From an uncultured Ruminococcus sp. (lineage in GTDB: Bacteria > Bacillota > Clostridia > Oscillospirales > Ruminococcaceae): a DNA stretch of 64,000 nucleotides. The notes below the pieces were generated by a model. It was not told the origin of the DNA. It saw only the letters and a list, made by a program, of their open reading frames with translations, and did no database searches. The DNA is taken from the NCBI GenBank assembly GCA_944388405.1, contig CALXIQ010000016.1:16886-80885 (forward strand), in the 5' to 3' direction. A program made the translations under genes and the position numbers. Shown here piece by piece: positions 14,860-24,151 of the stretch (position 1 is its first letter; every line of letters begins with the position of its first letter).

Positions 14860-17226
14860 TTACAGCTTCCAGATATTTTTTGCATAGTCCTTTATTGTTC
14901 TGTCGGAGGAGAATTTCCCCGCAGAGCACATATTGAGCCAGCATTTTCTTGCAAACGCCAGACTGTCCTTGTAATCGGCGTTTGCCTTAAGCTTTGCCTG
15001 AACATAGCTGTCAAGGTCACCTATTACATAATAATGGTCGGGTACATGCCAGCTTGCGCCGTCGGTAAGCGCCTTGTACAGTTCTTTGAAGCTGCCCTCC
15101 TGATCTGACGGAACGCCGCCGTCGTCAAGACTGCCGTCGATAAGCTTGTTGAGCACACGGTTTATTCTTTCGTCGCCGAAAACAAGCTTTCTCGGGTCAT
15201 ATTCCGGCATAAGCTTTTCAAGCTCGTCAACTTTTGCTCCGAAGATATACTCGTTTTCCTCTCCCGCTTCTTCCGCGATTTCAACATTTGCTCCGTCAAG
15301 AGTGCCCAGTGTCACCGCTCCGTTAAGCATAAGCTTCATGTTGCCCGTTCCCGAAGCCTCCGTTCCCGCAGTGGAAATCTGCTCGGAAATATCTGCAGCA
15401 GCCACCAGCTTTTCTGCATAGGAAACGTTGTAGTTCTGTACGAAAACCACCTTTATTAGCTCCTTGGTCTCCGGGTCTGAGTTGACAAGCCTGCCAATCT
15501 CGCCTATAAGCTTTATAATCGCCTTTGCTCTGCGATAGCCGGGAGCGGATTTTGCTCCGAAGATATAAGTTGTGGGGGTGAAGTCCTTTATCGAGCCGTC
15601 CTTAATGCCAAAGTAGATGTACAAAATGGAAAGGGCGTTTAAAAGCTGTCTTTTGTATTCGTGCAGACGCTTTATCTGAATGTCGAAAATTGTATCGGGG
15701 TTTATTTCAACGCCGTCGTGAGCCTTAACAAACTGTGCAAGCTGTTTCTTTTTGGTCTGCTTTATCACCATAAACTCGCGAAGCACGCCTTCGTCGTCCG
15801 CATATTTTTTAAGCTCTGCAAGCTTATCAAGGTCCTTTATCCAGCCGTCATTTCCCAGCAGGCGGGTGATAAGAGCGGACAGTTCTTCGTTGCAAAGGGC
15901 AAGCCATCGGCGCTGGGTTATACCATTGGTTTTGTTCTGAAAACGCTCAGGATACAGTTCATACCAATCCTTTAATGTCTCAGCTTTCAGTATCTGGGTG
16001 TGTATCTGAGCCACACCATTGGTGTAGGAGGACATATACACCGCCATATCCGCCATTTTCACCATTCCGCCCGAAATTGGCGCAAGCTTTTCGATAAACT
16101 CTCTGTCCTTGCCAAGAGCGTACATATCCTTGATAAACCGCTCGTTTATCATAAGAATATACCCATAAACTCTCGGAATAATGCTCTCCACCAGCGATGC
16201 GCTCCACTTTTCAAGGGCTTCCTGCATAATGGTATGGTTTGTATAGTTAAAGGTTTTTCTTGTTATCTCAAAAGCCTTGTCAAAATCCATTCCGTAAACA
16301 TCGCAAAGCAGCCTCATAAGTTCCGGGATAGAAATTACGGGGTGAGTATCGTTAAGCTGTATTGTAACCTTGTCGGAAAAATTATCAAGGGTTCCGTTGC
16401 GCTCCAAGTGCTTTTTCACAATGTCGGCAAGAGAAGCCGCAGAAAAGAAATATTCCTGCTTAAGACGCAGAATTTTCCCTTCATCGCAGTTGTCGTTAGG
16501 ATAGAGTACCATTGAAATGTTCTCGGCATTAGTTTTTGCCGCCACAGCTTCGGCATAGTTTCCGCAGTCAAACCGGGCAAAATCAAAGCCGTCCACCGCC
16601 TCAGCCTGCCACAGTCTGAGGTTTCCCACATTTTCTGTGCCGTAGCCTATTATCGGCATATCATAGGGAACAGCCTTCACTGTCTGGTCGGCATACACTA
16701 CCTCTACAGCATCAGCATCGCAGCGCTTTGACCATGGGTCGCCGTATCTCTGCCAGACGTCGGCATATTCCCGCTGAAAGCCGTTTTCGATGGCTTGTTT
16801 GAAAATTCCGTATTTATAACGTATTCCATAGCCGTCCAGCGGAATGTCATGAGCAGCAGCGGAATCGAGAAAGCAAGCCGCCAGCCTGCCAAGACCTCCG
16901 TTACCAAGGGCGGCGTCCTCGATTTCTTCAAGCTCCGAAAGGGACCGTCCATGCTCCTTTAAAATTTCATCAACATCATCTTTAATACCAAGACACATCA
17001 GATTGTTATAAACCGCCCTGCCCATAAGAAATTCCATCGACAGATAGCAGGCACGCCTGCCCAAAAGATGCTTAGCCTTGCTTTCCTCCCACCTGTCGGC
17101 AATACCCCGCATTACCGCTTTAGCAATGCTGTCGTGCAGCTGAACCGGCGACGCATTTTCAATGGATCTGCCAAAATTGCTTTTCAGATTGCTTTTAATT
17201 TCATTAATCAAATTATTCCTGTCCAT
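14860..17226 (-). CDS. glgP: Alpha-glucan (glycogen/maltodextrin) phosphorylase
   Basis: A 788-residue GH/GT35 phosphorylase that releases glucose-1-phosphate from the non-reducing ends of glycogen or maltodextrins using inorganic phosphate and pyridoxal phosphate. Signature parts are the N-terminal RRACYLSMEFLMGRA, EDAALGNGGLGRLAACFLDS, the QLNDTHP segment, KTNGITQRRWL, FDIQIKRLHEYKRQLLN, and the PLP site EASGTGNMKLMLNGA. Length is normal. Twenty-three bases separate it from malQ upstream, with AAAGGA before its ATG, so both form one operon for alpha-glucan breakdown. Identification is firm; choice between the names glgP and malP cannot be made from sequence. Confidence 0.96.
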   Translation of the reverse strand: MDRNNLINEIKSNLKSNFGRSIENASPVQLHDSIAKAVMRGIADRWEESKAKHLLGRRACYLSMEFLMGRAVYNNLMCLGIKDDVDEILKEHGRSLSELEEIEDAALGNGGLGRLAACFLDSAAAHDIPLDGYGIRYKYGIFKQAIENGFQREYADVWQRYGDPWSKRCDADAVEVVYADQTVKAVPYDMPIIGYGTENVGNLRLWQAEAVDGFDFARFDCGNYAEAVAAKTNAENISMVLYPNDNCDEGKILRLKQEYFFSAASLADIVKKHLERNGTLDNFSDKVTIQLNDTHPVISIPELMRLLCDVYGMDFDKAFEITRKTFNYTNHTIMQEALEKWSASLVESIIPRVYGYILMINERFIKDMYALGKDREFIEKLAPISGGMVKMADMAVYMSSYTNGVAQIHTQILKAETLKDWYELYPERFQNKTNGITQRRWLALCNEELSALITRLLGNDGWIKDLDKLAELKKYADDEGVLREFMVIKQTKKKQLAQFVKAHDGVEINPDTIFDIQIKRLHEYKRQLLNALSILYIYFGIKDGSIKDFTPTTYIFGAKSAPGYRRAKAIIKLIGEIGRLVNSDPETKELIKVVFVQNYNVSYAEKLVAAADISEQISTAGTEASGTGNMKLMLNGAVTLGTLDGANVEIAEEAGEENEYIFGAKVDELEKLMPEYDPRKLVFGDERINRVLNKLIDGSLDDGGVPSDQEGSFKELYKALTDGASWHVPDHYYVIGDLDSYVQAKLKANADYKDSLAFARKCWLNMCSAGKFSSDRTIKDYAKNIWKL

Positions 17227-17249
17227 TTATGCTTATCCTTTCATTAGGC

Positions 17250-18743
17250 TTATTTTGAGTCCTCCCCCAACCTGTCGTAAAGCTTTGTAAGGTCATATAT
17301 CTTTTGCGCAAGCTCCTCGGTAAACATATCCTCCGTAGCTCTCCACTGCCAGTTTCCGCCTAAGGTAGAGGGCGTGTTCATGCGTGCGTTTGAATCAAGC
17401 TCAAGAAAATCCTGCATCTGAGCAATTGCCGTATCGGATATGCTTGCCCATGCCGCCCTTATCATTCCCCATGGTATGTCCTTGTTACGCTTTACGTTCA
17501 GGTAATCCCGGCAGAATTTAAGCTCCTTGCGTCCGGCGCTTTTTACCCAGCCGACAGCGGTTTCGTTGTCGTGTGTTCCTGTGTAGCATACATTATTTGA
17601 ATTTTTGTAGTTGTGAGGCAGGTAGTTGCTTTTTCCGTCGGGGTCAAAGGCAAACTGCAAAACCTTCATTCCGGGAAAGCCGCTGCTTTTAAGCAGCCTT
17701 GCCACCTTAGGCGTAATAAATCCCAAATCCTCGGCAATTATGCGGCATTTGCCCAGCTGCTTTTTTACCTCTTTAAAAAGCTTCATATCCGGACCCTTGC
17801 GCCATTCCCCCACAACGGCGTCCTCTCTGCCGTAAGGAATGGTGTAGTAGCTTTCAAAGCCTCTGAAATGGTCTATTCTCACCACATCATATGTTTTAAC
17901 GGCCGCCCTTATGCGGTCTATCCACCAGCGGAAGTTTTCTTCCTCCATTACGTCCCAGCGGTAAAGAGGATTTCCCCACAGCTGCCCCTTTACTGCAAAC
18001 ACATCGGGAGGACAGCCTGCCACGTCGATGGGAGTTTTATTTTCATCAAGGAGAAAATACTCCGGCTTTGTCCATACCTCTACGCTGTCGTAGGCGACAT
18101 AGATGGGAATGTCCCCGATTATATCGATGCCCAGAGAGTTTACATAGCTTTTAAGCTTCCCCCACTGCTTTGCATACTGGTACTGCACAAAGCACCAGAA
18201 GCCAATATCATCGGAATACTCTGCCCTTGCCTTTGCAATGGCTTTGTCCTCAAACATTCTGAGGGGCTGTTCCCACTGATACCACGCCTTGCCGCCGTGA
18301 GCGGATTTAAGCGCCATAAACAATCCGTAATCCTCTACCCAGCCTGCGTTTTGCTCCATAAAAAGCTTGTAGTCGTTATCATTTGCTCCGTCAAAGGCTT
18401 TGTACGCCTTTCTCAGCACTCCGAACACTTTTTTATACAGCAAACCGTAATCAACCTGAGTAGGGTCGTCACCCCAATCAATTTTTTTATAATCGGTCGG
18501 CTTTAAAAGCCCCTCCCTTTCCAGCGTTTCAAAATCAATAAAATAAGGATTTCCTGCAAATACCGAAAAGCTCTGATAGGGCGAATCTCCGTAGCTGGTA
18601 GGAGAAATCGGAAGAATCTGCCAGTATCTTTGTCCGCAGTTTTTGAGATAATCCGCAAAGTTCATCGCTTCCCTTCCCAGCTTTCCGATTCCGTAGCAGT
18701 TGGGCAGCGAGGATATATGCATAAGTATTCCGCTTGCTCTCAT
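17250..18743 (-). CDS. malQ: 4-alpha-glucanotransferase (amylomaltase)
   Basis: A 497-residue GH77 enzyme that transfers maltosyl or larger glucan units between chains, producing substrates for the phosphorylase downstream. The sequence shows the GH77 catalytic blocks: VVRIDHFRGFESYYTIP (nucleophile Asp), RIIAEDLGFITP (acid/base Glu), CYTGTHDNETAVGW (transition-state Asp), and the N-terminal GIGKLGREAMNFADYL and QILPISPTSYGDSPYQ blocks. Start ATG has AAAGGA upstream. First gene of the malQ-glgP operon under a promoter at 18801-18829. Identification is firm. Confidence 0.96.
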   Translation of the reverse strand: MRASGILMHISSLPNCYGIGKLGREAMNFADYLKNCGQRYWQILPISPTSYGDSPYQSFSVFAGNPYFIDFETLEREGLLKPTDYKKIDWGDDPTQVDYGLLYKKVFGVLRKAYKAFDGANDNDYKLFMEQNAGWVEDYGLFMALKSAHGGKAWYQWEQPLRMFEDKAIAKARAEYSDDIGFWCFVQYQYAKQWGKLKSYVNSLGIDIIGDIPIYVAYDSVEVWTKPEYFLLDENKTPIDVAGCPPDVFAVKGQLWGNPLYRWDVMEEENFRWWIDRIRAAVKTYDVVRIDHFRGFESYYTIPYGREDAVVGEWRKGPDMKLFKEVKKQLGKCRIIAEDLGFITPKVARLLKSSGFPGMKVLQFAFDPDGKSNYLPHNYKNSNNVCYTGTHDNETAVGWVKSAGRKELKFCRDYLNVKRNKDIPWGMIRAAWASISDTAIAQMQDFLELDSNARMNTPSTLGGNWQWRATEDMFTEELAQKIYDLTKLYDRLGEDSK

Positions 18744-18800
18744 AAAATCAAGTCCTTTCCCTTTATCCGGGTTTGACGGCTATAAACTGTCCGCAGTTAT

Positions 18801-18829
18801 ATTATATATTATTTTCGCTTCAATAGCAA
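18801..18829 (-). promoter_or_regulatory. Promoter of malQ-glgP
   Basis: On the minus strand TTGCTA, 17 bases, TATAAT, 58 bases before the malQ start. No operator-like repeat is evident next to it. Confidence 0.7.
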
Positions 18830-19192
18830 CTTTCAAGGCGGATTTTGGCAAAAAATTAACGCCGGATTTCATTACAATTCAGCATCCGGCGGTTACAAAA
18901 TGGTAACGGGAATTTATTTGGACAGTTGAAAACTTACCTGTCCGGCGGAAAAAAGTGTTGAAAACTCTGTTGAAACTGTTAAAAACTCGGGGCATAGCAC
19001 CAACGAGCAGTTGAAAACTTTTAAATCTTTCAACATCAGTACGTTTTTTTACTCTTTTCTGTTACCCCTTTGTAATAAACGGATTCATGGAGCTGTACAA
19101 AAAATCCGACACAATTTTGATTATATCCGAATTGTAAACTATTCTGAGTATCTGTTTTGTAATAATTATAACGAAAAATTCGGGTGCACAGG
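18830..19192. repeat. Intergenic region with five GTTGAAAAC-type repeats
   Basis: Copies: GTTGAAAACT at 18925 and 18957, GTTGAAACT at 18969, GTTAAAAACT at 18978, GTTGAAAACTT at 19010. The last can also fold with TTTCAAC at 19027. No gene is visible; short open frames here lack ribosome binding sites. Meaning unknown. Confidence 0.5.
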
Positions 19193-19489
19193 CTAATCAG
19201 TATATTTTTCAATAAAGCTTTCCACCGAACTTTTAAGCTCCTCAATATCCGCCCTGCTTACGGCAATCTGAGTGCCGTCAACGTCTTTTGCGCAGTATTC
19301 TCTTCCCACCAGATAGTCAAGGCTTACGTTGAAATAATCCGCCATTTTTATAAGCGTGCCAATATCAGGCTCCACGTCGTGATTTTCATATTTATTTATG
19401 CTCTGCTGTGAAACCATTACCGCATTTGCCAGCTCTCGCTGTGAAACGCCTTTTTGGCTGCGCAGCTTTTTAAGATTCTTTACCATCAT
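19193..19489 (-). CDS. XRE-family transcriptional regulator
   Basis: A 98-residue Cro/CI-type DNA-binding protein. Residues about 6-60 are the helix-turn-helix domain (LKKLRSQKGVSQRELANAVM, VSQQSINKYENHDVEPDIGT, then MADYFNVSLDYLVG). The remaining tail (VSRADIEELKSSVESFIEKYTD) is a short amphipathic helix, probably for dimerisation. It is divergent from the NatAB-like transporter, and inverted repeats in the gap are likely its operators, so local control of itself and of the transporter is the simplest reading. The ribosome binding site is weak; the second Met is an equally good start. Confidence 0.88.
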   Translation of the reverse strand: MMVKNLKKLRSQKGVSQRELANAVMVSQQSINKYENHDVEPDIGTLIKMADYFNVSLDYLVGREYCAKDVDGTQIAVSRADIEELKSSVESFIEKYTD

Positions 19490-19575
19490 TTTAAATTCCG
19501 CTCTTACAAGCGATTGGTATCCTCCTTCCCATACATGGGATGGGTATTAACAACCTTTAACACCTCTAAATTTAT

Positions 19576-19598
19576 TATAACAAATCTACGTTGTTATA
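19576..19598. promoter_or_regulatory. Inverted repeat, probable operator of the XRE regulator
   Basis: TATAACA, nine bases, TGTTATA. A second short palindrome, GTTGT-TG-ACAAC at 19615-19626, overlaps the -35 of the rightward promoter. Confidence 0.5.
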
Positions 19599-19618
19599 CA
19601 AACACTTGAATTTTGTTG

Positions 19619-19647
19619 TTGACAACTATTATTAGTAGTGATATAAT
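19619..19647 (+). promoter_or_regulatory. Distal sigma-A promoter of the ABC transporter operon
   Basis: TTGACA, 17 bases, TATAAT. The leader following it starts with ATCGTCC...GGACGAT, a hairpin enclosing CCAAGGTGCGGCAAA. Confidence 0.8.
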
Positions 19648-19758
19648 AAAATCGTCCCAAGGTGCGGCAAACGGACGATATTCTTAGTCTGTGTGGCGAT
19701 ACAGCATTATCGTCAATGGCAAGCTTAAAAATTAATTCTTAATTTTAGGTAAAATCCA

Positions 19759-19787
19759 TTGACAAATGCTCAATCAAGGGATATACT
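19759..19787 (+). promoter_or_regulatory. Proximal sigma-A promoter of the ABC transporter operon
   Basis: TTGACA, 17 bases, TATACT. The second leader has CCGCCCAAGGTGTGAGAAG, resembling the CCCAAGGTGCG block of the first leader, and folds as CCGCC...GGCGG around AAGCT...AGCTT. Confidence 0.75.
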
Positions 19788-19900
19788 CAAATCGAATGAT
19801 GTTTACCGCCCAAGGTGTGAGAAGCTCCTCCTTGAAGCTTTAAGAAGGGTATTGGCGGCTGCATCAGTAAAATTCTCTTTTTACGAAAGGAAATAAGTTT

Positions 19901-20653
19901 ATGGAAACGCAGTCTAACAATGTGCTGGAAGTCCGCGGACTGTCAAAGCAGTACAAAAAAGGCGTTTACGCTTCGCAGGACGTAACCTTTGAAGTGCGAA
20001 AGGGTGAAATCTTTGCCCTTATAGGTCCTAACGGAGCGGGAAAAACCACTACCATCAGAATGATCGCCACTTTGCTAAAAGCCACCGAAGGGGACGCTGT
20101 TGTGGCAGGTCACAGCATTCTGACCGAGCCTGAAAAGGTAAGACAGAACATTACATACCTCCCCGACGAAGCGGGTGCATACAAAACCATGACCGGCAGA
20201 GGCTATCTTGAATTTATGGCAGGGATTTATGCCGACAACAAAGCTCAGGCGGCGGAGTTTGTAAAGACAGGTTGCGAAATCTGCGAGCTTGGGGACAGAC
20301 TTGACGACAAGATAGGAAGCTATTCAAGAGGTATGATAAGAAAACTGCTGCTGGCAAGGGCGATAATGTCAAAGCCTGCCCTGGCAATTTTCGACGAGCC
20401 TACCTCGGGACTTGATATTATAAACGCCCTTGAAATCAGGCGAATGATAAAAGACCTTGCCGCTCAGGGAATGAGCTTTCTCCTTTCCTCCCACAACATG
20501 CTGGAAATAGAGTATGTTTCCGACCGTGTGGGAATAATTGCAAAAGGGCATCTGCTGGAGGTGGGTACTCCCGCAGAGTTAAAGGAAAAATACAACACCC
20601 AGAATCTTGAGGAAGTATTTGAAAAGGTGGTGATGAGCAATGAAGTTTGTTAA
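19901..20653 (+). CDS. natA: ABC transporter ATP-binding protein, NatA-like
   Basis: A 250-residue nucleotide-binding subunit with Walker A GPNGAGKTT (about residues 44-52), Q/gly region, signature YSRGMIRKLLLARA, Walker B LAIFDEPTSGLD and switch His in LLSSHNM. It lies in the NatA/CcmA-type group that works with one large permease, here NatB-like, encoded with an overlap of 14 bases. In Bacillus NatAB exports sodium; other members export drugs or peptides, so the substrate is open. Start ATG has AAAGG upstream. Divergent XRE regulator and tandem promoters suggest inducible expression. Confidence 0.9.
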   Translation: METQSNNVLEVRGLSKQYKKGVYASQDVTFEVRKGEIFALIGPNGAGKTTTIRMIATLLKATEGDAVVAGHSILTEPEKVRQNITYLPDEAGAYKTMTGRGYLEFMAGIYADNKAQAAEFVKTGCEICELGDRLDDKIGSYSRGMIRKLLLARAIMSKPALAIFDEPTSGLDIINALEIRRMIKDLAAQGMSFLLSSHNMLEIEYVSDRVGIIAKGHLLEVGTPAELKEKYNTQNLEEVFEKVVMSNEVC

Positions 20654-21965
20654 TCTGCTCCGCAAAGAGCTGAAAGAAATGCTCACTCCCCAGACTATTC
20701 TTACTCTTGTGATAATGGTTATAATCCTGTCGGTTGCGGGAGATGCAATGAGCGGAGTTGTGGAGGACGCTGCCGAGGAAATTTCACAGATAACAATCTG
20801 CGACCAGGACGACACCGAGTTTACCCGGTCGGTTATCGCTCTTATGGAAAACCCCGGCGACGGAGTTCAGAACGAGGTTACCGAGGTTGAGCTGCAAAGC
20901 GACGATTATGCCGAGGAGCTTGAAAGGCTTGACACCAAAAGCCTTATCATTATCCCTGAAGGCTTTACCCAACAGGTAAACAGCGGTCAGCAGGCTGAAA
21001 CGATATTTGTAAGTCAGATGACCTCTCTTTCAACTATGGCGAACATCTCCACCGGCTCTGACGTTGCCCTTTCCATAATCGAGGATGCGGTAAAATCCGC
21101 CCTCTACTCAGATAAAATTACCGAGGGGCAGCTTACCGAGGAGGAGATAAGCCAGCTTGAAGCGCCGGTTACAATTTCCGAAACCACCGTTGTGGGCAAC
21201 AAGTCGGCTGACGTTTCTGCCACTATACTTTACTCCATGTGCCAGATGCAGGGTATGTTTGTGCCGATAATAGTTTATCTGCTTATTATGTACTCCTCAC
21301 AGATGATACTCAACGCCGTTTCTACGGAAAAGCTTGATAAGACACTTGAAACGCTGCTTTCCGCTCCCGTTTCAAGGCTGGCGGTGCTCAGCTCCAAAAT
21401 GCTTTCCGCCGCCATCGTTGCCGCCATTTATGCGATAGTATTCATGTTCGGTATGAACAACATGATGTCGGGGCTTACAATGGGCGACACCTCAGAGTAC
21501 ACCGAAGTGGTGGAATACTTAGGACTTTCTCTTTCGGTTGGACAGTATGTGCTGGTGGGAATACAGATGTTTACCACAATTCTCATCTCCCTTTCCATCT
21601 CGCTTATTCTGGGCGCGCTTGCAAAGGACGCAAAGTCGGGTCAGACTCTTATCATGCCTATCATGATAGCGGCGATTATACCCTATCTGCTGTCCCTTAT
21701 GCTTGACATCAAGACCCTTTCGCCCGTGCTCAGATTTATAGTATACGCTATTCCGTTTACCCATACCTTTATGGCTTCTGAAAACATCATGTTCGGCAAC
21801 ATGACAATTTACTGGGGCGGACTGATATATCAGATTATTGTGCTGATAGTGTGCATGAGCTTTGCTATCAGGGTGTTTACAAGCGACAAGATATTCACAA
21901 TGTCTTTAAGCGTAGGACAGAAAAAGAACAAAAGACAGACAAGGTCGCTGTTTGCAAGAAAGTAA
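20640..21965 (+). CDS. natB: ABC transporter permease, NatB-like
   Basis: A 441-residue permease of the ABC-2/NatB type: one N-terminal span (about residues 18-40), a large extracytoplasmic domain of about 160 residues (with DQDDTEFTRSVIALMENPGD), then five or six spans from about residue 190 including LNAVSTEKLDKTLETLLSAP, a motif typical of this permease group. The start at 20640 has AAAGGTGGTG upstream inside natA, so the two are translationally coupled. Forms the membrane pore for the NatA-like ATPase. Ends at a strong terminator. Substrate unknown. Confidence 0.9.
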   Translation: MKFVNLLRKELKEMLTPQTILTLVIMVIILSVAGDAMSGVVEDAAEEISQITICDQDDTEFTRSVIALMENPGDGVQNEVTEVELQSDDYAEELERLDTKSLIIIPEGFTQQVNSGQQAETIFVSQMTSLSTMANISTGSDVALSIIEDAVKSALYSDKITEGQLTEEEISQLEAPVTISETTVVGNKSADVSATILYSMCQMQGMFVPIIVYLLIMYSSQMILNAVSTEKLDKTLETLLSAPVSRLAVLSSKMLSAAIVAAIYAIVFMFGMNNMMSGLTMGDTSEYTEVVEYLGLSLSVGQYVLVGIQMFTTILISLSISLILGALAKDAKSGQTLIMPIMIAAIIPYLLSLMLDIKTLSPVLRFIVYAIPFTHTFMASENIMFGNMTIYWGGLIYQIIVLIVCMSFAIRVFTSDKIFTMSLSVGQKKNKRQTRSLFARK

Positions 21966-21990
21966 CCTGACTGTCTGCTATAAACCAAAC

Positions 21991-22035
21991 AAAAACAGCC
22001 TTACCATTCAATTCGGTAAGGCTGTTTTCTGTTTC
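21991..22035 (+). terminator. Intrinsic terminator after natB
   Basis: AAAACAGCCTTACC and GGTAAGGCTGTTTT form a 14-base-pair stem with T-rich tail. Confidence 0.9.
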
Positions 22036-22055
22036 CCACGTAAGCTCCACAGTGC

Positions 22056-22094
22056 AAAAAAAAGAACCTCTCCGCCAATAAGCGGAAAGGCTCT
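22056..22094 (-). terminator. Intrinsic terminator of the fab-acc operon
   Basis: Minus strand: AGAGCCTTTCCGC and GCGGAGAGGTTCT pair, followed by eight T, just after acpP. Confidence 0.88.
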
Positions 22095-22109
22095 TGCAAG
22101 CTTACGAAA

Positions 22110-22346
22110 TTAATCCTCGTTTGAAGCTGACTCGATATATTTTACAATATCTCCGACAGTCTTGATGTTCTCAACCTCTTCATCGGGAATCTCAACATCA
22201 AACTCCTCCTCGATTGACATAACAAGGTCAACAACGTCAAGCGAATCTGCACCAAGGTCGTCAACGATCGATGATTCCATAGTAACATCGTTCTCATCTG
22301 CGTCAAGCTGATCTACAACGATATCACGAACCTTTTCAAATACCAC
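22110..22346 (-). CDS. acpP: Acyl carrier protein
   Basis: A 78-residue acidic carrier that holds growing acyl chains on 4-prime-phosphopantetheine. The attachment Ser is in [15 protein letters not shown]; helices before and after are canonical ([30 protein letters not shown]). The frame is open further upstream, but the start is the GTG at 22346: GGAGGG lies seven bases before it and the resulting N-terminus is standard. Last gene of the fatty acid operon, followed by its terminator, 91 bases after accA. Confidence 0.95.
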   Translation of the reverse strand: MVFEKVRDIVVDQLDADENDVTMESSIVDDLGADSLDVVDLVMSIEEEFDVEIPDEEVENIKTVGDIVKYIESASNED

Positions 22347-22437
22347 TGAAAGCACCCTCCATTCTACTGAGAATATGCGGCAGCACAGCAAACCTATGAT
22401 GCCTTACAATAGTTGAACACAACAGCAAGCAATCCCT

Positions 22438-23259
22438 TTAAATAGATGGGCTGCTATTCTCTTGAAAATCGCCAACTATCCTAAACTTATTATAACGTTC
22501 ATTTAGCAATTCGTCAAGCCCTTTTTTCAATTTTCTTTGCAGAGCCTCATAAATATAATCGGATATGTTCTCGGCAGTCTGGTCGCAGTCGTTGTGAGCG
22601 CCTCCTGCCGGCTCGGAAATGATGTAATCGCACACCTTAAGCCGCCGAAGATCCTCAGCGGTTATTTTCATAATATCGCAGGCCTCACGCTCCCTTGAAG
22701 CGTCCTTCCACAGGATAGACGCAAAGCCTCTTGGAGATATTACCGAGTAAATTGCATTTTCAAGCATAGCAAGCTCATCGCACACCGCCATAGCAAGAGC
22801 TCCACCCGAGCCGCCTTCCCCCAGTATGATAGAAATCACGGGGGTTCTCAGGGTCATAAACTCCATAATGCTTCTGGCAATAGCCTCGCCCTGACCACGC
22901 TTTTCAGCCTCTACGCCGCAGAATGCGCCCGATGTATCCACCAGGCATATTACAGGTCTGTGAAACTTCTCAGCCTGCTTGGCGAGCCTAAGCGCCTTTC
23001 TGTAACCCTCGGGGTGGGGCATTCCGAAGTTGCACTCCTTGTTTTCCTCAAGGTTTCTTCCCTTTACCTGAGCGATAACGGTAACAGGCAAACCCTTGAA
23101 GCGGCACACTCCGCCCATAATCGCTCCGTCGTCGCCGTAATAACGGTCGCCGTGCATTTCATAAAAATCCTCAAATATCAGCGGAATATAATCCCTTACC
23201 GTAGGCCTGCCCTTGTGACGTATTATATCAAGCCTCTGGCTGGCTGTAAGATTGCTCAT
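22438..23259 (-). CDS. accA: Acetyl-CoA carboxylase carboxyltransferase, alpha subunit
   Basis: A 273-residue subunit that with AccD transfers the carboxyl group from biotin to acetyl-CoA, making malonyl-CoA. It carries the crotonase-fold blocks GRPTVRDYIPLIFEDF, NFGMPHPEGYRKALRLAKQAEKF, LVDTSGAFCGVEAEKRGQGEAI and IILGEGGSGGALA, which form the oxyanion holes. It is of the short Firmicutes form. Its start overlaps the accD stop by four bases (ATGA), so both subunits are made in equal amounts. Confidence 0.96.
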   Translation of the reverse strand: MSNLTASQRLDIIRHKGRPTVRDYIPLIFEDFYEMHGDRYYGDDGAIMGGVCRFKGLPVTVIAQVKGRNLEENKECNFGMPHPEGYRKALRLAKQAEKFHRPVICLVDTSGAFCGVEAEKRGQGEAIARSIMEFMTLRTPVISIILGEGGSGGALAMAVCDELAMLENAIYSVISPRGFASILWKDASREREACDIMKITAEDLRRLKVCDYIISEPAGGAHNDCDQTAENISDYIYEALQRKLKKGLDELLNERYNKFRIVGDFQENSSPSI

Positions 23260-24137
23260 AATGTTCCGCCCTCCTTATTATTATGAAGCTTAAGCAGATG
23301 TGCGAGAGTTCTTCTCATTTTCTTACGCTCCACAATCATATCTACAAAGCCTGCTTCAAGCATAAACTCCGCAGACTGAAATTCATCCGGCAGCTTCTGC
23401 TTTATAGTACCCTCGATAACTCTTCTGCCTGCAAAGCCTATAAGCACCTTGGGTTCGGCAATAATTATATCTCCCAGCGACGCAAAGGACGCCGTTACCC
23501 CGCCTGTGGTGGGGTCGGTCATAACAGTAATATAAAGCAGTCCCGCCTGGCTGTGACGAGCCACCGCTCCACTGGTTTTCGCCATCTGCATAAGGGAAAC
23601 TATACCCTCCTGCATTCTTGCGCCTCCCGAAGCGGTAAAAGCTATTACCGGCAACTTGTTTGCGGTGGCATATTCAAAGGCTCTGGTAATCTTCTCACCC
23701 ACAACGCTGCCCATTGACGCCATCATAAAGTTTGAGTCCATTACAATAATTACAATGTCCTCGCCCCTGATTTTGGCTCTTCCGGTGATAACGGCGTCCT
23801 TAAGCCCCGTCTTTTCTCTGAGGGATTTCTGCTTTTCCTCGTAATCGGGAAAATCAATGGGGTTTTTTGAAATCATGTCTGCGTCAAATTCTTCAAGGCT
23901 GTCCTTGTCTATGGTGATATCAAGCCTTTCCTTTGCCGTCAGACGGGAATGATAGTTGCAGTTGGGGCAAACCTTTCCGTTATTCTGAAAGTCCTCCATA
24001 AAGGTAACGCTTGCGCATCTGGGACATTTAAAAAGCAGTCCCTTGGGAATGTCCGTTTTGCTTTTCTTAACGGCTTCGGGCTTACTTTCCGTTCCGTTAA
24101 ACCTCGTCTTTACAACCGAAAACAAATCTTCAAGCAT
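23256..24137 (-). CDS. accD: Acetyl-CoA carboxylase carboxyltransferase, beta subunit
   Basis: A 293-residue partner of AccA. The N-terminal region holds the four-cysteine zinc ribbon (CPRCASV...CPNCNYHSR, residues about 38-60), followed by the carboxyltransferase domain with IMDSNFMMASMGSVVGEKI, TASGGARMQEG and ITVMTDPTTGGVTASFA. The full-length start is the ATG at 24137. It lies 14 bases behind accC and overlaps accA. Standard member of the malonyl-CoA forming complex. Confidence 0.96.
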   Translation of the reverse strand: MLEDLFSVVKTRFNGTESKPEAVKKSKTDIPKGLLFKCPRCASVTFMEDFQNNGKVCPNCNYHSRLTAKERLDITIDKDSLEEFDADMISKNPIDFPDYEEKQKSLREKTGLKDAVITGRAKIRGEDIVIIVMDSNFMMASMGSVVGEKITRAFEYATANKLPVIAFTASGGARMQEGIVSLMQMAKTSGAVARHSQAGLLYITVMTDPTTGGVTASFASLGDIIIAEPKVLIGFAGRRVIEGTIKQKLPDEFQSAEFMLEAGFVDMIVERKKMRRTLAHLLKLHNNKEGGTL

Positions 24138-24151
24138 TTAAACCCGCCCCC

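Noticed and set aside
17613..18506. 297-codon plus-strand open frame
   Set aside because: Antisense of malQ without initiation signals.
19650..19900. T-box riboswitch before the ABC transporter
   Set aside because: No AGGGTGG-type T-box sequence or specifier stem could be found.
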